The notes under the pieces are model-generated. The model saw only the letters and a list, made by a program, of their open reading frames with translations, searched no databases and was not told where the DNA came from. A stretch of DNA of 64,000 nt, from contig KL647290.1 of the NCBI GenBank assembly GCA_000727475.1, forward strand, positions 4,438,554 through 4,502,553, read 5' to 3'. The stretch is from Sarcocystis neurona. Lineage: Eukaryota; Apicomplexa; Conoidasida; Eucoccidiorida; Sarcocystidae. Of the stretch, positions 43,337-55,289 are shown piece by piece. Position numbers and translations under genes: made by a program. Each line of letters opens with the position of its first letter. The first letter of the stretch is position 1.

Positions 43337-46147
43337 GGGTTATACTACGTACGGGCACGTGTTAATTCAGCGTGTGAAGGCCTGTATCACTGACAGGGGC
43401 AGCGCCGTGGAAGGGAACTCTGCGTTCTACGAGAGACGGTGCGACTTCTGCATGGTGCCTTAACGTAAAGTAACCGCTACCAGTGCACGTCCTCCGAACG
43501 CTCTTCCCCTGCTGTTTACGTGGTAGAGGCGTCAGCAATGACGACGCGCTTCCTCGACGAAGATGAAGTAAAAGAGCAGCGGAGTGTAGGTTGTACCCTT
43601 TTGTTGCACGCTGGAAGATTACGATGTGGTCGGGTGTGTAAACTTGGTAGTTGTGGTGTAAAATAGAATGCCCGTTTTCACCTCCTTCGCCATTCTTCCT
43701 AAACACTGTGGTTGGTTGGTCATTCGTCAGGCCCTCCTACCATTTTGGAATAGTGTGCTATCGTGCCTGCAGCTGTGAACAGGGCAAAGCGTTTGTCCCC
43801 GCCTTCGACTCTGGAATCGTAGGCGGAGCTCCGGTCCTCATCCTCTGCACGACTACTTTATTATTTACATGCCTACCGTCATATGTGTCTACCGCCTACC
43901 TATTTATCACTCTGTCGTCACTTCCATGCAGTGATGCACCTCTCTGACTAGCACTGGGTAGCTGTCCACGCACCTGTACATCCCACGCCTCCCCTGTTGT
44001 TTGCAGTTATTATTGGAACTCATCGCTTTCTTCTTCACGGTGAGCACAGCCCCCTTCCGACCGTACATGTGCGGACAGTCAGGAAGTCGCACTACTTGCT
44101 TGACGGCAAGAGGGGAACGTGTCCTGAAAGCGTTGGCGAGCCTTCCCAGGTTGCACTTGACGCCAGGTGGATGACAGTGGCCTCATTACTGGGCACCCTG
44201 CAGCTCTACGTTTACCACACATACTGCAAATCTGTGTCTATGCGCAGCTTCTCCTCAGCTTCCTCTACTTGTATTCTTCGTCTCCGACAGGGTCGTGTAT
44301 TGTGCTGTTTGCACGCAGGGATCTCTACCACAGTCTTAAACCACACCAGTCCCTCCGTTGTACCGGTCCGCTCCCAATATCCTTTTTCCCGCATTTACCT
44401 GAAGCTCTGCGTTGCATCCAGTGAGCTGCAGTGGACTTTGAGCAGAAGCTCCGAACCACAGTTGAATTCCGGGTGGCCAAGCGTGTAATGGTGCTGTAAC
44501 ACGGTGTCTATGTATGCAAATTCAATTCGGCAGCTAGGCATCCTTCCAACACGAGCTAAACATTGATATCAGATTCCCTCTCTTGTAACAAGTGTAGTGT
44601 GTGTGGAACTGTCAAATTTTACGGATAATGGAGACTTTCGTCTCGCCAGACGGTGCAAATATGCAGTATTTTTCTTACCTAACATTACATGAACATTATA
44701 GAGGAAAACCGACCCGTAGAAATGAAGGAGGAAAATATTAGATGGACTGGTCTAGCTTGAGATGGAGAGGAACTTAAAACAAAGTCGCTCGTGGTAGGGA
44801 AACACCACGCTACAAAAGTGAAGCGTCGGCGAGTGGAGGCAAAGAGTATGAAGAATGATTGCTGGTCCCACTTGCATTCACTCTAAAGAACTTCTCCTTC
44901 TACAAGAAGAAACCGCGCAGTGCTTCCAGGCGACGTAGGTGTAAGGGGTGTTCGTGATTGGGTGGTAAGACCTGACAGAGATCAAACAATGTGCTACTTC
45001 AAGAAGGTGCGCTCAGACGTTGCACAGCAAATTCGGTTTACCTCCGCGCTGGAAGAGAGGTCAGTTTTACGTGCCGGTACACTGACACTCTTCCACAAGA
45101 AGGTACGACCTGCCTTGTTTGAATATTCCTAACATATAAAAATATTCATACTGATTTGCATCTCTACGTAGGACACCATGTCCGAGTGTCAATGTGTCTG
45201 TACCGCCTTCAGCGGAGGTGAGGTGCCTTCTTCTCTCATCAGGCGACTGGATGTATGGAGGACACGGCTTACTTTTTTTATGTTCCGTCGACTGTTACAC
45301 CACGTCTCACTTAAGCAGATCGAAGTCCTCGTCCAACAGTCTTTACACTCCCCATTGTTTTAGGAGATGTGCACGTCTAGCTGGACTGCACTAACGCGAA
45401 TCAGTCTCATTCATGTTCAAAAGGTGTATCCGTGCCCGCAAGTACTGTCTACACAGGTGTATGCGTAGCGTTGAAAGTCGCGTCATACCGGACTACACTG
45501 ACAGTGAAACTTGAGGAGCTGCATTTGATCCGTTGTCAACTTCCCAAACGCGTCTTCAAGGTTGCTGATTCGCACACACGTAGAAGTTGAAGTGTATTTG
45601 TCTGCATTTGTGTATTTAGGCGTCGCCTTTTAAGCACACATTTGTTTGGAGCCACACATACCTGAACGACTCGGACACACTAGTGTCAAAAAGAAAATGA
45701 TCTTATTGAACAATGCAGGTGAAACAATATCCGGAAAGGCTTGAAAACGTAAAAGACAGGCCCCTGTTTCACACAGCCTCGCCTGGCAGGCACACACAGC
45801 AGCATAGACTCGTGAGGACATGTATGTATGTGTATATCTTTACAGGTTCAGGCATACACGTACAGATGCCCATACATATACACGTATTTACGCACCTACG
45901 AATACAAGTATATACATATATATATTTATGTATATGTCTGCGCACAAGGCGGGTAGATAGGCAGAGTCTTACGCGAAGACGTGGAACTGGGTTGGCAAAT
46001 CTGCCTGCCCCGTGGAACACTGCATTTCGTGTCCTTGCTGAAAAAGCTGCACAAACCGAAGGCCGTCCTTTTGTCATACGAAGTATCACGCTGAACAAGG
46101 CGTCCTCGTTGCTCTTCAGCCTCAGCGACACACGGCTGACAGCAGCA

Positions 46148-46340
46148 ATGAGAAAACGATACTTTCGTCCACTCCTCTTGCTGCGCCTGCTGGTATTTCC
46201 ATGGTCCGTGTCAGCAACCGCTACAAAAGTGCGGACGCTTCTGGTTGGGAGAGCGGCTCGTGTCCCCTCCTTGCTGATCGGTGTGCCAGTGGTACTGTTA
46301 TGGGGTCCTGCTGTTGTTCTACCTCAGTTTTGCTGCTAGT
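46148..46340 (+). CDS. possible first exon with signal peptide
   Basis: ATG at 46148 opens a frame beginning MRKRYFRPLLLLRLLVFPWS followed by VSATATKV, a typical secretory signal sequence, running to a stop near 46340. No downstream exon could be connected. It is short enough to be chance. Confidence 0.18.
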
Positions 46341-46782
46341 GTTCCTGCTGCCGCGGCAAGCAAAACGCCCCGTTATACCTTGCTGTTCTTGCACCGTTGT
46401 TGTCTCTACGCGAGGCTTCTGCGATACCATTTTCGCTTGTTATTTGCTGCCCTGCTGCACGGCTGATGGCTCCTCTTTTTCGCTGCGGTTAACTTTCCTG
46501 ATAGTGACTCCATGCTGTTGACGCATCAAAGGGCCTATTTAGCGTGGAGCTGCCGCTCTGTTCGTGCTTCAGTGTGACTTCCGCGACACTGTTGCCCCTC
46601 TGCTGTAGCAACAGCGCTGCCGTCGCCCTTCGTTAGCGGGAGTAGTCGAGAGGGAGAATTTTTTCACACGCGTATCCACCACAACGAGGAATTATGCCGC
46701 TGCTGCTGTGGAAGCGCAGACGTCGGCTCTGCAGTGGGCAGGGTAGGTACCGTTACCGTGTCCTCCCGCTCAAGCTTGCTTG

Positions 46783-48030
46783 TCAGAAGCAGCTAGGAAG
46801 GACTCCAGCAATTACCGTCAAGACAACGCTGAGCGCGAAACTCCAGCGATAACCACCTTTGTCGGCACCGTTTGTCGCGATGATAAATGTGGCAACTTTG
46901 TGGGTTTCGACGTCTTCCAGGGTAAAGCAGAAGGCGATTCCCGCGTGTTTCTCGACAAACTCTGCGTTAGGCTTCCGAAAAAAGTAGTAGTGTCCACTGA
47001 AGCGCCAAAGGACGTACGATGGAGGTATGAGAGGGTACACCTGTTTCCAGGTGAGTAGGCGTTCGAAGTCACAGTTGTCCAAGGCCGCATTTGCTGCGTA
47101 GACATGCACATCCAGATCCGTAGGACTGGCTTCATGGCAGACTAATCCATCCGACGTGATGAGCAGGACGGAGCCGGTATCCATTGTTATAATGAATAGC
47201 AAGTCTTGCTTCAGCTGCCTTGGTAGCACAATCGCTTTGTCAAAAAAGGGCACAAATTCTTTTAGTGCAGAAGAAGAATTCCGCCCAAGGCAGCCTAAGC
47301 AGTGCCTCGGCGGCTGGTGTGCCTTCGTAACACTCTCCTCATCACCGTCAGCTTTCACTGAACCTGCGTCTTCTTCTTGTTGCCGCCGCTCCGATTGCAC
47401 AGGGAAGCCACGCGAAGCGGCGGCAGCTGCAAGACTCTGGCGACCCCTGGGAGAAGTTGCGTTCAAAGAGAGGATTGCAGCAGGATGTAACCAGCTCTCC
47501 CAGGCCTCAGTCCATGAACCTGCCTCTGCAAATGGGGACTTTCCGTCTGAAGAGCTGACTGTAGCTGAGTCTAGGGTTCTTTCACTGCCTGAAGAGGAAG
47601 AACTTAGTTGTGAATACGAATCAGTTGAAACTGAATCACCGAGCTGCACAGTTTCAGTACTTTCCAACCGCGCAGGCGCGGACGACCGTCTCGATGACAC
47701 TTGCAGAGCAGGACGTGTCGGAAAAGTATCTTCGACGCTGTGTTCATTAGATGTGTATCCACTCTGTAATTCCAACCTGCGTACACGCGCAGCTTCGAAA
47801 GAAGGCGGTGCTGCAGCAAGAGCACCAAGAGCAACGCTCAAACGTAAGGGACATGCGGCAACAGCAGGCAGCTGCGTGGCAAGGGAAGCAGCAGCACCAG
47901 CAGTGAGGATAGCTATAGCAACAGCAGCGCCTGTGGCGGCGGCGGTAGCGGTAGCAGAAATTGTAACAGCAGTAAAAGTAGCCAACAGCATCAGCGCGAC
48001 GCTCGGCATAAACGACCCAGGCCCCTCCAT
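46783..48030 (-). CDS. putative membrane or GPI-type surface protein, 415 aa, unrecognised
   Basis: The longest open frame in the repeat-poor segment, far beyond chance length there. I start it at the ATG at 48030; an inner ATG seven codons on would put the hydrophobic segment (PSVALMLLATFTAVTISATA) right at the N terminus. Residues about 1-65 are Ala/Thr/Val-rich and hydrophobic. The middle (about 85-240) is Ser/Glu-rich and disordered-looking. The C-terminal part is globular: ALKEFVPFFDKAIVLPRQLK, LLFIITMDTGSVLLITSDGL and VLWRFSGHYYFFRKP. The protein ends in a hydrophobic tail (WSFALSVVLTVIAGVLPSCF), suggesting a tail anchor or GPI-addition signal. No known family is recognised. A 304-codon frame on the opposite strand is its antisense shadow. 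Confidence 0.58.
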   Translation of the reverse strand: MEGPGSFMPSVALMLLATFTAVTISATATAAATGAAVAIAILTAGAAASLATQLPAVAACPLRLSVALGALAAAPPSFEAARVRRLELQSGYTSNEHSVEDTFPTRPALQVSSRRSSAPARLESTETVQLGDSVSTDSYSQLSSSSSGSERTLDSATVSSSDGKSPFAEAGSWTEAWESWLHPAAILSLNATSPRGRQSLAAAAASRGFPVQSERRQQEEDAGSVKADGDEESVTKAHQPPRHCLGCLGRNSSSALKEFVPFFDKAIVLPRQLKQDLLFIITMDTGSVLLITSDGLVCHEASPTDLDVHVYAANAALDNCDFERLLTWKQVYPLIPPSYVLWRFSGHYYFFRKPNAEFVEKHAGIAFCFTLEDVETHKVATFIIATNGADKGGYRWSFALSVVLTVIAGVLPSCF

Positions 48031-48587
48031 CAGGAACAACGTACGGCTGCTGCGGTGTCTGATAGAGTGACGACGAGCACTTTTATTGAGCGCAAGCACT
48101 CTAACGGCAATAGCACTTGAAGGCGTTTGTCAGTCTCATCTGCAGGAAGGCGACAAAAAAGGTTGAGAACCCACGGAAGAGCGCCGTCAAGGGCTCTTTA
48201 GACAGTTACTGAGGAAGTGACGAATCCAGCATTTCCGAAAGTTTACTTCGTGAGACCTTCTAGTCTTCTTTGTCTACTCTTCCTCCGTATTGGTGACTGC
48301 GTGTTCTGCTATTCGCAGCAGCACGAACGTTGTTCAGACGAACCGCCATTTTCGGTTTTGCGTGACCTGGTATGGTACGGACACTGCATCCTCAATGGGT
48401 AGGACGCTGGGTAGAGCGCACGTGGTGGCGAACTGCCGCACCTTTCAAAGGACAGAAAATGCAGCTTTACGACGCAGCTGCGGCGCGGGCGGGGAATCAA
48501 AAACGTGTACCGTCCCATCTGTCGAATGTTATAAAACGTGTAATTTGCAGCGATGCGTTGGAAACGTCAGGCTAAAGGGGTGCAATC

Positions 48588-48726
48588 GAAGCGTTTAAAG
48601 ATTCCAGACGTTCTTCGGATGTCCATGGGCGCTGAAGGGCTGTTTCTGCTGGAAGGGTCGAGGTTGAAGGGTAGCGATTGAAGCGTTGGCAGATTCGAGA
48701 GGCCTTTCGCACGTCCACGTCTGCAG
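48588..48726 (-). repeat. dispersed repeat, copy A (~139 bp)
   Basis: Shares GAAGCGTTTRAAGA at its left end and CAGATTCGAGA..CCTT..GCACGTCCACGTCT-like sequence at its right end with copy B at 49223-49360. On the - strand both read as diverged versions of DVDVxKASRIxQRF... ending in NASI/NASV, so the relation is visible at protein level as well. Confidence 0.75.
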
Positions 48727-49222
48727 GGTGCGCTGACTGCCTGGTTCTGTGATTGGTGGGAATGCTTTCGCCTGCGGTCGCCGCTGATAAGGGGGAAAAT
48801 GCAATAGTCTGCTGGTGTGCCGGCACAGTAGTAGACACGTGTCTACAACGAAAAAAACTTGCACTCGTGGAAAAGAGCGAAGTCCTTCTAGATTTTTCTC
48901 CCTAAGTCGCAAATGCAACACGTTGAGGACCGTTTGTTGGACACACGCCTCCCTCGCTGCTGCGGAATCGCACCCTTCCCGCACGGCGCCGGCAGCTGCA
49001 AGCACCAGGTCGTAGTAGAGGTGTACGTCGGGAACAGAACAAGCATTTCACGTTTATGAACCCCTCTGAAAACGAGACAACACCGCATCTGCGCCCTTCT
49101 GCGCCCAGACTTGTAAAACATATGTCCATGTAGATGAGCCAAGGAGGGTGTCATTCTGCTCCATAACGGTGCCGGTGACGGTGGAAGACCAGCCAGGCTC
49201 ACATGCACACGCATGCAGCACC

Positions 49223-49360
49223 GAAGCGTTTGAAGAATCCCGACATCGTACGGACTTCTGTCTGTGCTGGATGGCTGGTTCCGCTGAAAGTCTCCAGGCT
49301 GAATCGTTGCCACTAAAGCGCTGGAAGATTCGAGACGCCTTCTGCACGTCCACGTCTACA
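49223..49360 (-). repeat. dispersed repeat, copy B (~138 bp)
   Basis: Direct-oriented partner of the repeat at 48588-48726, about 635 bp away. The - strand reading is DVDVQKASRIFQRF... versus DVDVRKASRICQRF... in copy A. It could be two exons of one decayed gene or a small mobile or minisatellite fragment. Confidence 0.75.
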
Positions 49361-49683
49361 TTCTGCAATGAGTGACTTGGCTTCGTAGTTTTCACGGTTG
49401 GACGTAGGAAAACATTGGAAGGTCATTCGGAAGATGAAGCGAGTACCTTTACCTGAACATCGAAAGCGGCGACTTTGTTGCGCAGGTTGCGTTAAAGGTG
49501 TAGAGGTCTGCACATGGTGGCACTACCTTGGTGGACAGCGCGCACACAAATAGATGGACGATACGTGTGGAGGTCCCCCCAAATATGCTCACGGCTGCTA
49601 GAAACTACGTAACTACCTGCAAGTCTGCAAATGTATCGGTGGCGAGGCGTATTAGTACAGAGGTACTCAGTGATACACGGCCA

Positions 49684-49850
49684 CCCTGGAGGATTGATAC
49701 GTAGAACTATAGATCGATTGATCCGTATATTCTGACAAATAGGTTATGAAGTGAGTGTACTCAAGCGGCGTAAGCCGCCCGCCTTGAAAGACCGATACAT
49801 AGAATTGTAGGTCGATTGACTTGAACCTCCTAATAGGTTATGAAATAAAT
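49684..49850. repeat. diverged ~97-bp tandem duplication
   Basis: Both halves contain GATAC.TAGAA-TRTAGRTCGATTGA and end AATAGGTTATGAARTRA. The second half starts near 49781. Divergence is considerable, so the duplication is old. Confidence 0.7.
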
Positions 49851-51056
49851 CTTGCGATCCACAACAGAAGCGTATCTGTATCAAGAGGCACACACAGAGG
49901 TGTGGTGGCACGTGTGACGAGCAGATGCCTACAAGCATACACGCATCTAAAGACAGAAAGGTACGTGGCGATGGAGCATCCCTTTTCAAACTAGAGAAAG
50001 CTGTACATCCATGAGCGTCGTGTACTCTCCGTATGCGCGACACCTAGCCATTTGGCCAAGCACTAGCTGTCACAAGTTGGCCATTTCGCGTGGCGAAGAG
50101 TAAGTTTTGCAGAGAGTGAATGGGGGAACAGTTCATGAGTACATACCATGTACGCTTGTGGTTGTGACCAGAAGTGAATCCCCCTTGGTAGTTGACAGTT
50201 TCACACAAATGATTCTGCGGTACGAACCTGCGAAGTGTACTGGCGGCCTCTGTATGTGTGGTTGTGTGTAAGAGCGAGGGCATGTGCAGGTGTCGTCTGG
50301 GACTGCAAATGTAGCACGGTGACAGCGACGTCACAACACCGTGCTGGAGAGTCGCACTCCATTAGTTAGCTGATATGTGTATACCGTAGATTTTATTGCA
50401 GTGTGCAGACTGCTACAGTTGACTGTTACATATGCGCGTTACTGCATATACACAATCTGCAGACTGCTAGAGTTGACCGTTGCATATGTGTATATATATA
50501 CATATATACATATCTACCTATGTGTACGCATGCGTCTATCCACTGATGTTTGTGCAAGCAAAATGGCGGAGTGCTGACAACTTCTGTGTCAAGTTTACGC
50601 CTACGTACTGATGTCCTGGACTACACAGACTGTCGCACGGATCGTCCACGCTGCTAGTGACTGACACGCTCACGCAGCAACCTGGGGTGCAGAAGTGGCG
50701 CACGAAGCGAATAAACTAAATGGAGAAGGATTAAGGATATGCATTGATGTTAGAAGACCCCCTTTTTGTTTTGTTTTCTTTGTGTATCTTCCTGGACCCT
50801 ACCCACATTGACCGCCAGATCATGAGACATGTATATCACCTCAACAGCAATGAAAACCGCAGTTAGCTGGTCAAGTAAGCTGTGTGTAAACAAGTTTGTG
50901 TCCGTTCTAAGTCCTTGCTCAAACTCAAGTGTCCTCCCTGTGCTTTTTTCACAGGTCCTGGGGTTTCGCTACGTTATATAGAGAATACGCTTTTGTCTAT
51001 TGTCCTATAAGTTGCATGTCTGACTTTGTGCTTCGCTCACGCGTGCCAATTTTGTT

Positions 51057-51242
51057 TTGCACTTCCGCGTAGTTGCATCCACTGCAAGGGTGCAGCTGCT
51101 AAATGGACGCCAATGTATACTTTATTATATTACTGCTGATTTGATTGCTAATGCGACTACCAAACTACCACTGGCACCAGTAAAAGGTCCTCCTGTGATT
51201 TCGCCCTGGAGCACAACATCTATTACGGTGAATCGTAGCTAG
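51057..51242 (+). pseudogene. possible Ty1/copia-type pol C-terminal remnant
   Basis: The frame NGRQCILYYITADLIANATT followed by KLPLAPVKGPP resembles the end of the RNase H region in copia-type polyproteins, where I.L.Y..T....ADILTKPLP is usual. Here AD appears as AN and ILTK as ATTK. It is a short isolated match with no reverse transcriptase, integrase or terminal repeats found nearby. It would be a decayed fragment if real. Confidence 0.2.
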
Positions 51243-51602
51243 TGATTGTTTCCCAGTGTCCGTCTCATAAATCTATCCACGCTCGTCTGCTGATAAAGGG
51301 CGATGCTCTCTCCGACTTCTCGTTAAGGTGTGAAATGAGTTGCTACACAGTCAATCTGCACAAATGCTGCACAACGACACTCAGTACCCCGGTAACAACT
51401 ACTGCAGCAGCTTCTGTGCGTAGTAATTTTATCAAAGCACCCTACTTGCAAAGACTTCTCTGTAGGACAATTTTGTATCCAACGTCACCTGAGGGGCAAA
51501 CCGCGATATCTTTTCCCTAGCACTCTGCAAAAATACAGGCTCCCTCGATTTCCCGTACCTCTGCGTAGCGGACTGTTGTTAACGCAAACCTTCATCTGTC
51601 TC

Positions 51603-51803
51603 TATAATCATTGAAGGAGTATTTGAACAACCCTGCTTTTACGCATCTTACTATTTTCTACTACCTTTCTATAATCATTGAAGGAATATGTGAACACTCC
51701 TACTTTTACGCATCTTACTGTTTTCGAATACCTTTCTATAATCATTGAAGGAGTATATGAACAGTCCTACTTTTACGCATCTTACTGTTTCTCCTAACTT
51801 TCT
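51603..51803. repeat. 67-bp tandem repeat, 3 copies
   Basis: Units start at 51603, 51670 and 51737 with TATAATCATTGAAGGARTAT, contain TTTTACGCATCTTACT and end TACCTTTC. Copies differ at only a handful of sites. The period is exactly 67 bp. Confidence 0.95.
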
Positions 51804-54800
51804 ACGACAACATCCAGGGAAGTTACTTTTCCCCGCCGTAAGTGTGGACGCCAGCTGCCGGGCTATAACTGTCCTACAAAACAATCATCTGCAGGTGGGT
51901 ATCTAAAGGATGATAGAAGTTTCGACCCGACGGCGTGGCAGGTGATCTCCCTCCGCGCCAGACAGTTCTCACACCGGATGCACCTGACAAAGAGTAGGTG
52001 GGAATACAGAGAGATTATCATGCTGTTTGTTGGCGAATTTCAAAAACGTTGTTTGATTTGGTGCAGCGGCCGATGCGCATTCCTCCCGTATCTTTTCGCT
52101 CCGATCTCGAAGTTGATCTAGCACGTCTCCACATATATATATATATGTACACACACATATACACATGTACATAGGTGCACGTGTGCATATGTGTGTGTAT
52201 CTATACATACATACATATATGTGTGTGTGTATTTGTATGTATAAATACGCAGCTGTGAAAAAGAGTAGGCCACTACGCTGAAAAAGATAGGTGAGTCTTC
52301 CTGCAGATCACGGCGCCTGACCCAACCGGAAAACAGCGGGTTTTGGGGAGAGCAGTTCTGCGTGTGCTCATTTCTCTTGCGTATACATTTGTAAAAAGTA
52401 GGGTTGTGAAAGGAGAAGTGATGCTTTCAGCTGCGTTAGTAAACTCAGTGCGCGCACCTCAGTGGAGTTGACGCATGCGGGTCAGGCAGGTATTTCATAC
52501 CCCGTAAGACATCATCAGCAGTCGTTCAGTTTTCCGTTACCGCCACGCTGAACTTGCGTGTATTCAAAAACGGTGTACTCTGACTTGTCCGGCAGCTGCT
52601 GCCTCTAAGCGCACCATGCTGTGGGGCCCATGCCTTGAGGTGTATACTCTAGGAATTCGGTGCGACCTAGCTGCCTTAGAGGAACAAGTAATTCCGGACA
52701 ACCGAAGGAATTCTTCAGATCTACACAGAAGTGCGGGGGTTACTTAACTCTGTGCAGACGCGTGAAGGGCAAGAGAGACATGCGCTTCCATGCGGTTGTC
52801 TGTTGAATAAAAACTTTGTCGTGGTTCTTCGCCGTTGTTGCTGCGAAGCCAAGCGAAGGCAACTCGTGGAAGCGCTGTGCATATCTTCCGGCGAGTTGCT
52901 ACACACAACGGTGCAGGTTAGCGGTGTCCTGGATCTATGCTCTGGCACAAGTCAGGGCTCTTCATCGGTACGAAGACTTTTGTCGCGGCGCCGTCGTAAG
53001 GTACACTGGGTCTCCTTCATCTCTCCTTTACAACGACATGCGACTTTGGAATTCATGCGAACGTTGGGTCTCAGACCCTCTCCACCGCGGGTCATTTGTT
53101 AACAGTGAAAGACGCACACATACGCCACACATAACGTGAGCTCTACTCCAACAGGTGCTCGTGCGCCGTTGTTCGCCACTCCTGAACTAAAGAGATCAGA
53201 AGGTATTATATAACTGTGTCGCCTTAGCCAGAGCAGAATGCTGTTAGTGAGCGCGTAATATTGTGTCCACACACTGCGGATTATGCAAACTACAATGCAT
53301 AGAACCTGTGGCTTCTGGTATCTCTGCTTATCATCGCGGCAAGGACCAAAGGAATTTGTAGAGACCACATACAATCTCTTGTGCGCTACTGTTGCATCGT
53401 GTAGAACGAAGTCGGATGTCAAGATTCTTTTATGGTGCGGAAGTCCGACTGCTCCAGCCGCTTAAAGAGTCTACCTTTATCATTTGTCTCCTTGTTTTAA
53501 GGGGACAAATGTAACTCCGTCGCACTCCGAATACATCGAGAATGGTCCACAAGCTTAGAAACGCAGCTCCCCTTTCGTCTAAGTCGTCCACATGCATTTT
53601 CTTCTTTTAACTGCGAAAGCAGCAACACCCGCGACGATTCTAAAGGGGGCTTTTACCCTCAGGTTCCCTCTCGATACGAAATGGATTGACCCCTCCTTTT
53701 CCGACACACGCCTCTTTCAGTCAGTGCCGCCTTGACGCTAATTAGCAAGGTATTCCTTGTTTCTGTAATAGTCTGGAGTTTCCGTCTTCGTAAGAAAGCG
53801 ATGTCGGTCCACTAGGCTCAATGTGTCGTTTCGACGGACTAACAACGCAGTTTTCAGTGTCCTGCATTTGTCAGAACTGTGTTCTGCCGTCCACATTCAG
53901 TAACTTAAGTGCGATCTTCAGCACGCGGGAGACAATTCTCATATTGGACATTGGTGCGTTTTGCGCTTCACTTCCACTAAGTGTGATGACAACGATACAC
54001 ACCCACTGCGGCATTCTTTTCTCATGTACGACTTCTGCGCTCCTCCTTGGCCACTGAGTTCTGCATGACTTGAGATGGTGAAGTAAGATGCACCTACGCC
54101 GTCAACAGTTCTCCCTCTTTTTATGCTTATCCCAGCGCAACTGTCGCTCCCTTCAAACTCGTCCGTTGTACCTGTTTCCATGTTGTGGATTAACGTGCAG
54201 TACACACCATGACGGTTGACGCGCAGTACGTGGAAACGCCAACTGTGATACGTAGAATGTCGGTGAAGGAAGCAGCTGCTACTAAATTATTGGAGTCCAT
54301 CATTCCTTTATTCACTTATCCTTCCACAGGAAATCATTGTTCAGGCGACTGCCTACCTCACATTGATCAGACTTGCTCCTGCAGCAGGGTAGCGAAATAA
54401 CTTCCCCTAGAAACTTACGGTGTCGTTTGAAATTCATTCGGGTCCCGGATATCGAATATCAGCACGATTTCATGGACAAACTTTGCGTCTGTCTATTCGT
54501 AGTCTATTAGACTTCTGCTTAGGGTGTACAGGAGTTCTGAACACCACTAGGGAATGACATCTTCCTTGCCATCATCTGCTTTGTGATGTTTGATTCTCCT
54601 CACGCTACACCTTCGGCAGTAACGCGCTTCCCTAGGGACACCTTGTTTAGTTGCTTTTTTCGTCTTGGTAGAGCCTTTCCCGTAGACCTCCGTAGTTCCA
54701 CTCTACTGCCTTCTTATGTACCATCGCTTAACCCTGTCTAATTCACACATGCGTGATGCTTCTTTTTAACCCCATCATTCCAGAGCGGCCTTGGCACAGC

Positions 54801-55289
54801 CTCGTTTTGTACACGTATAATCGCCATTCTCTACGTTTCTGTCAGTTGCTGGATCTGCTCCTCGCAAAAGCACCCGCTTTGCTTCTCGGAGAACAAGCGA
54901 AGACACACTATTTCAGTTTCGTAGAGCAACTTTTCGTCGTGCTTTGCCTTGTCTCCATAAGAATGTCTCCTCACAGTCACGCATACGTATCAAAGCAAGA
55001 AAGTTCAACTTTTGGCTAGAGCCTCGTATTACGCCAAACATTATTGTTCGCTGCCGTGCTCCTGGTTTTCCTGCAAGGCAACCCATGCGCAGTGTTACCC
55101 TCACCCCAAGCTTTCACGAAAGATACCGGTGCACAGCCTTATAAGCACTTTTCTCTCATTACGCACGGAAGAACTACCTTGCTGTCAATCCTACCCATGC
55201 GAGCGTCGTTTATGCCAACGCCGTTGCACATTTTGTGGTGTTGTGCACAGGGTACAGTAATTCCGTGGCTCATGCCATTCATTTCGAAG

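Larger units (their letters stand above)
41000..46700. other. repeat-poor stretch, short open frames only
   Basis: Balanced composition with stops at normal frequency. Frames up to about 163 codons occur, within what chance gives over this length. A 155-codon frame at 42451-42918 (+) and a 163-codon frame ending at 44488 (+) are the longest; neither shows a domain or signal peptide. Two tandem repeats (42308, 43259) are listed separately. Confidence 0.5.
48100..55280. other. repeat-poor intergenic-like stretch
   Basis: No confident gene. Holds a dispersed repeat pair (48588, 49223), a ~97-bp duplication (49684), a possible retroelement remnant (51057), a 67-bp triplication (51603) and one (TA)/CACACA simple-repeat patch at 52130-52250. 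A + strand frame at about 52880-53139 (AQVRALHRYEDFCRGAVVRY) looks protein-like but is within chance length. Confidence 0.5.

Noticed and set aside
43997..44488. 163-codon + strand frame
   Set aside because: About the longest frame expected by chance over the repeat-poor segment; begins at a non-ATG codon, no domain or signal peptide.
47156..48070. 304-codon + strand frame
   Set aside because: Antisense of the 415-aa - strand candidate, which has hydrophobic termini and a better start; the + frame shows no domain or signal.
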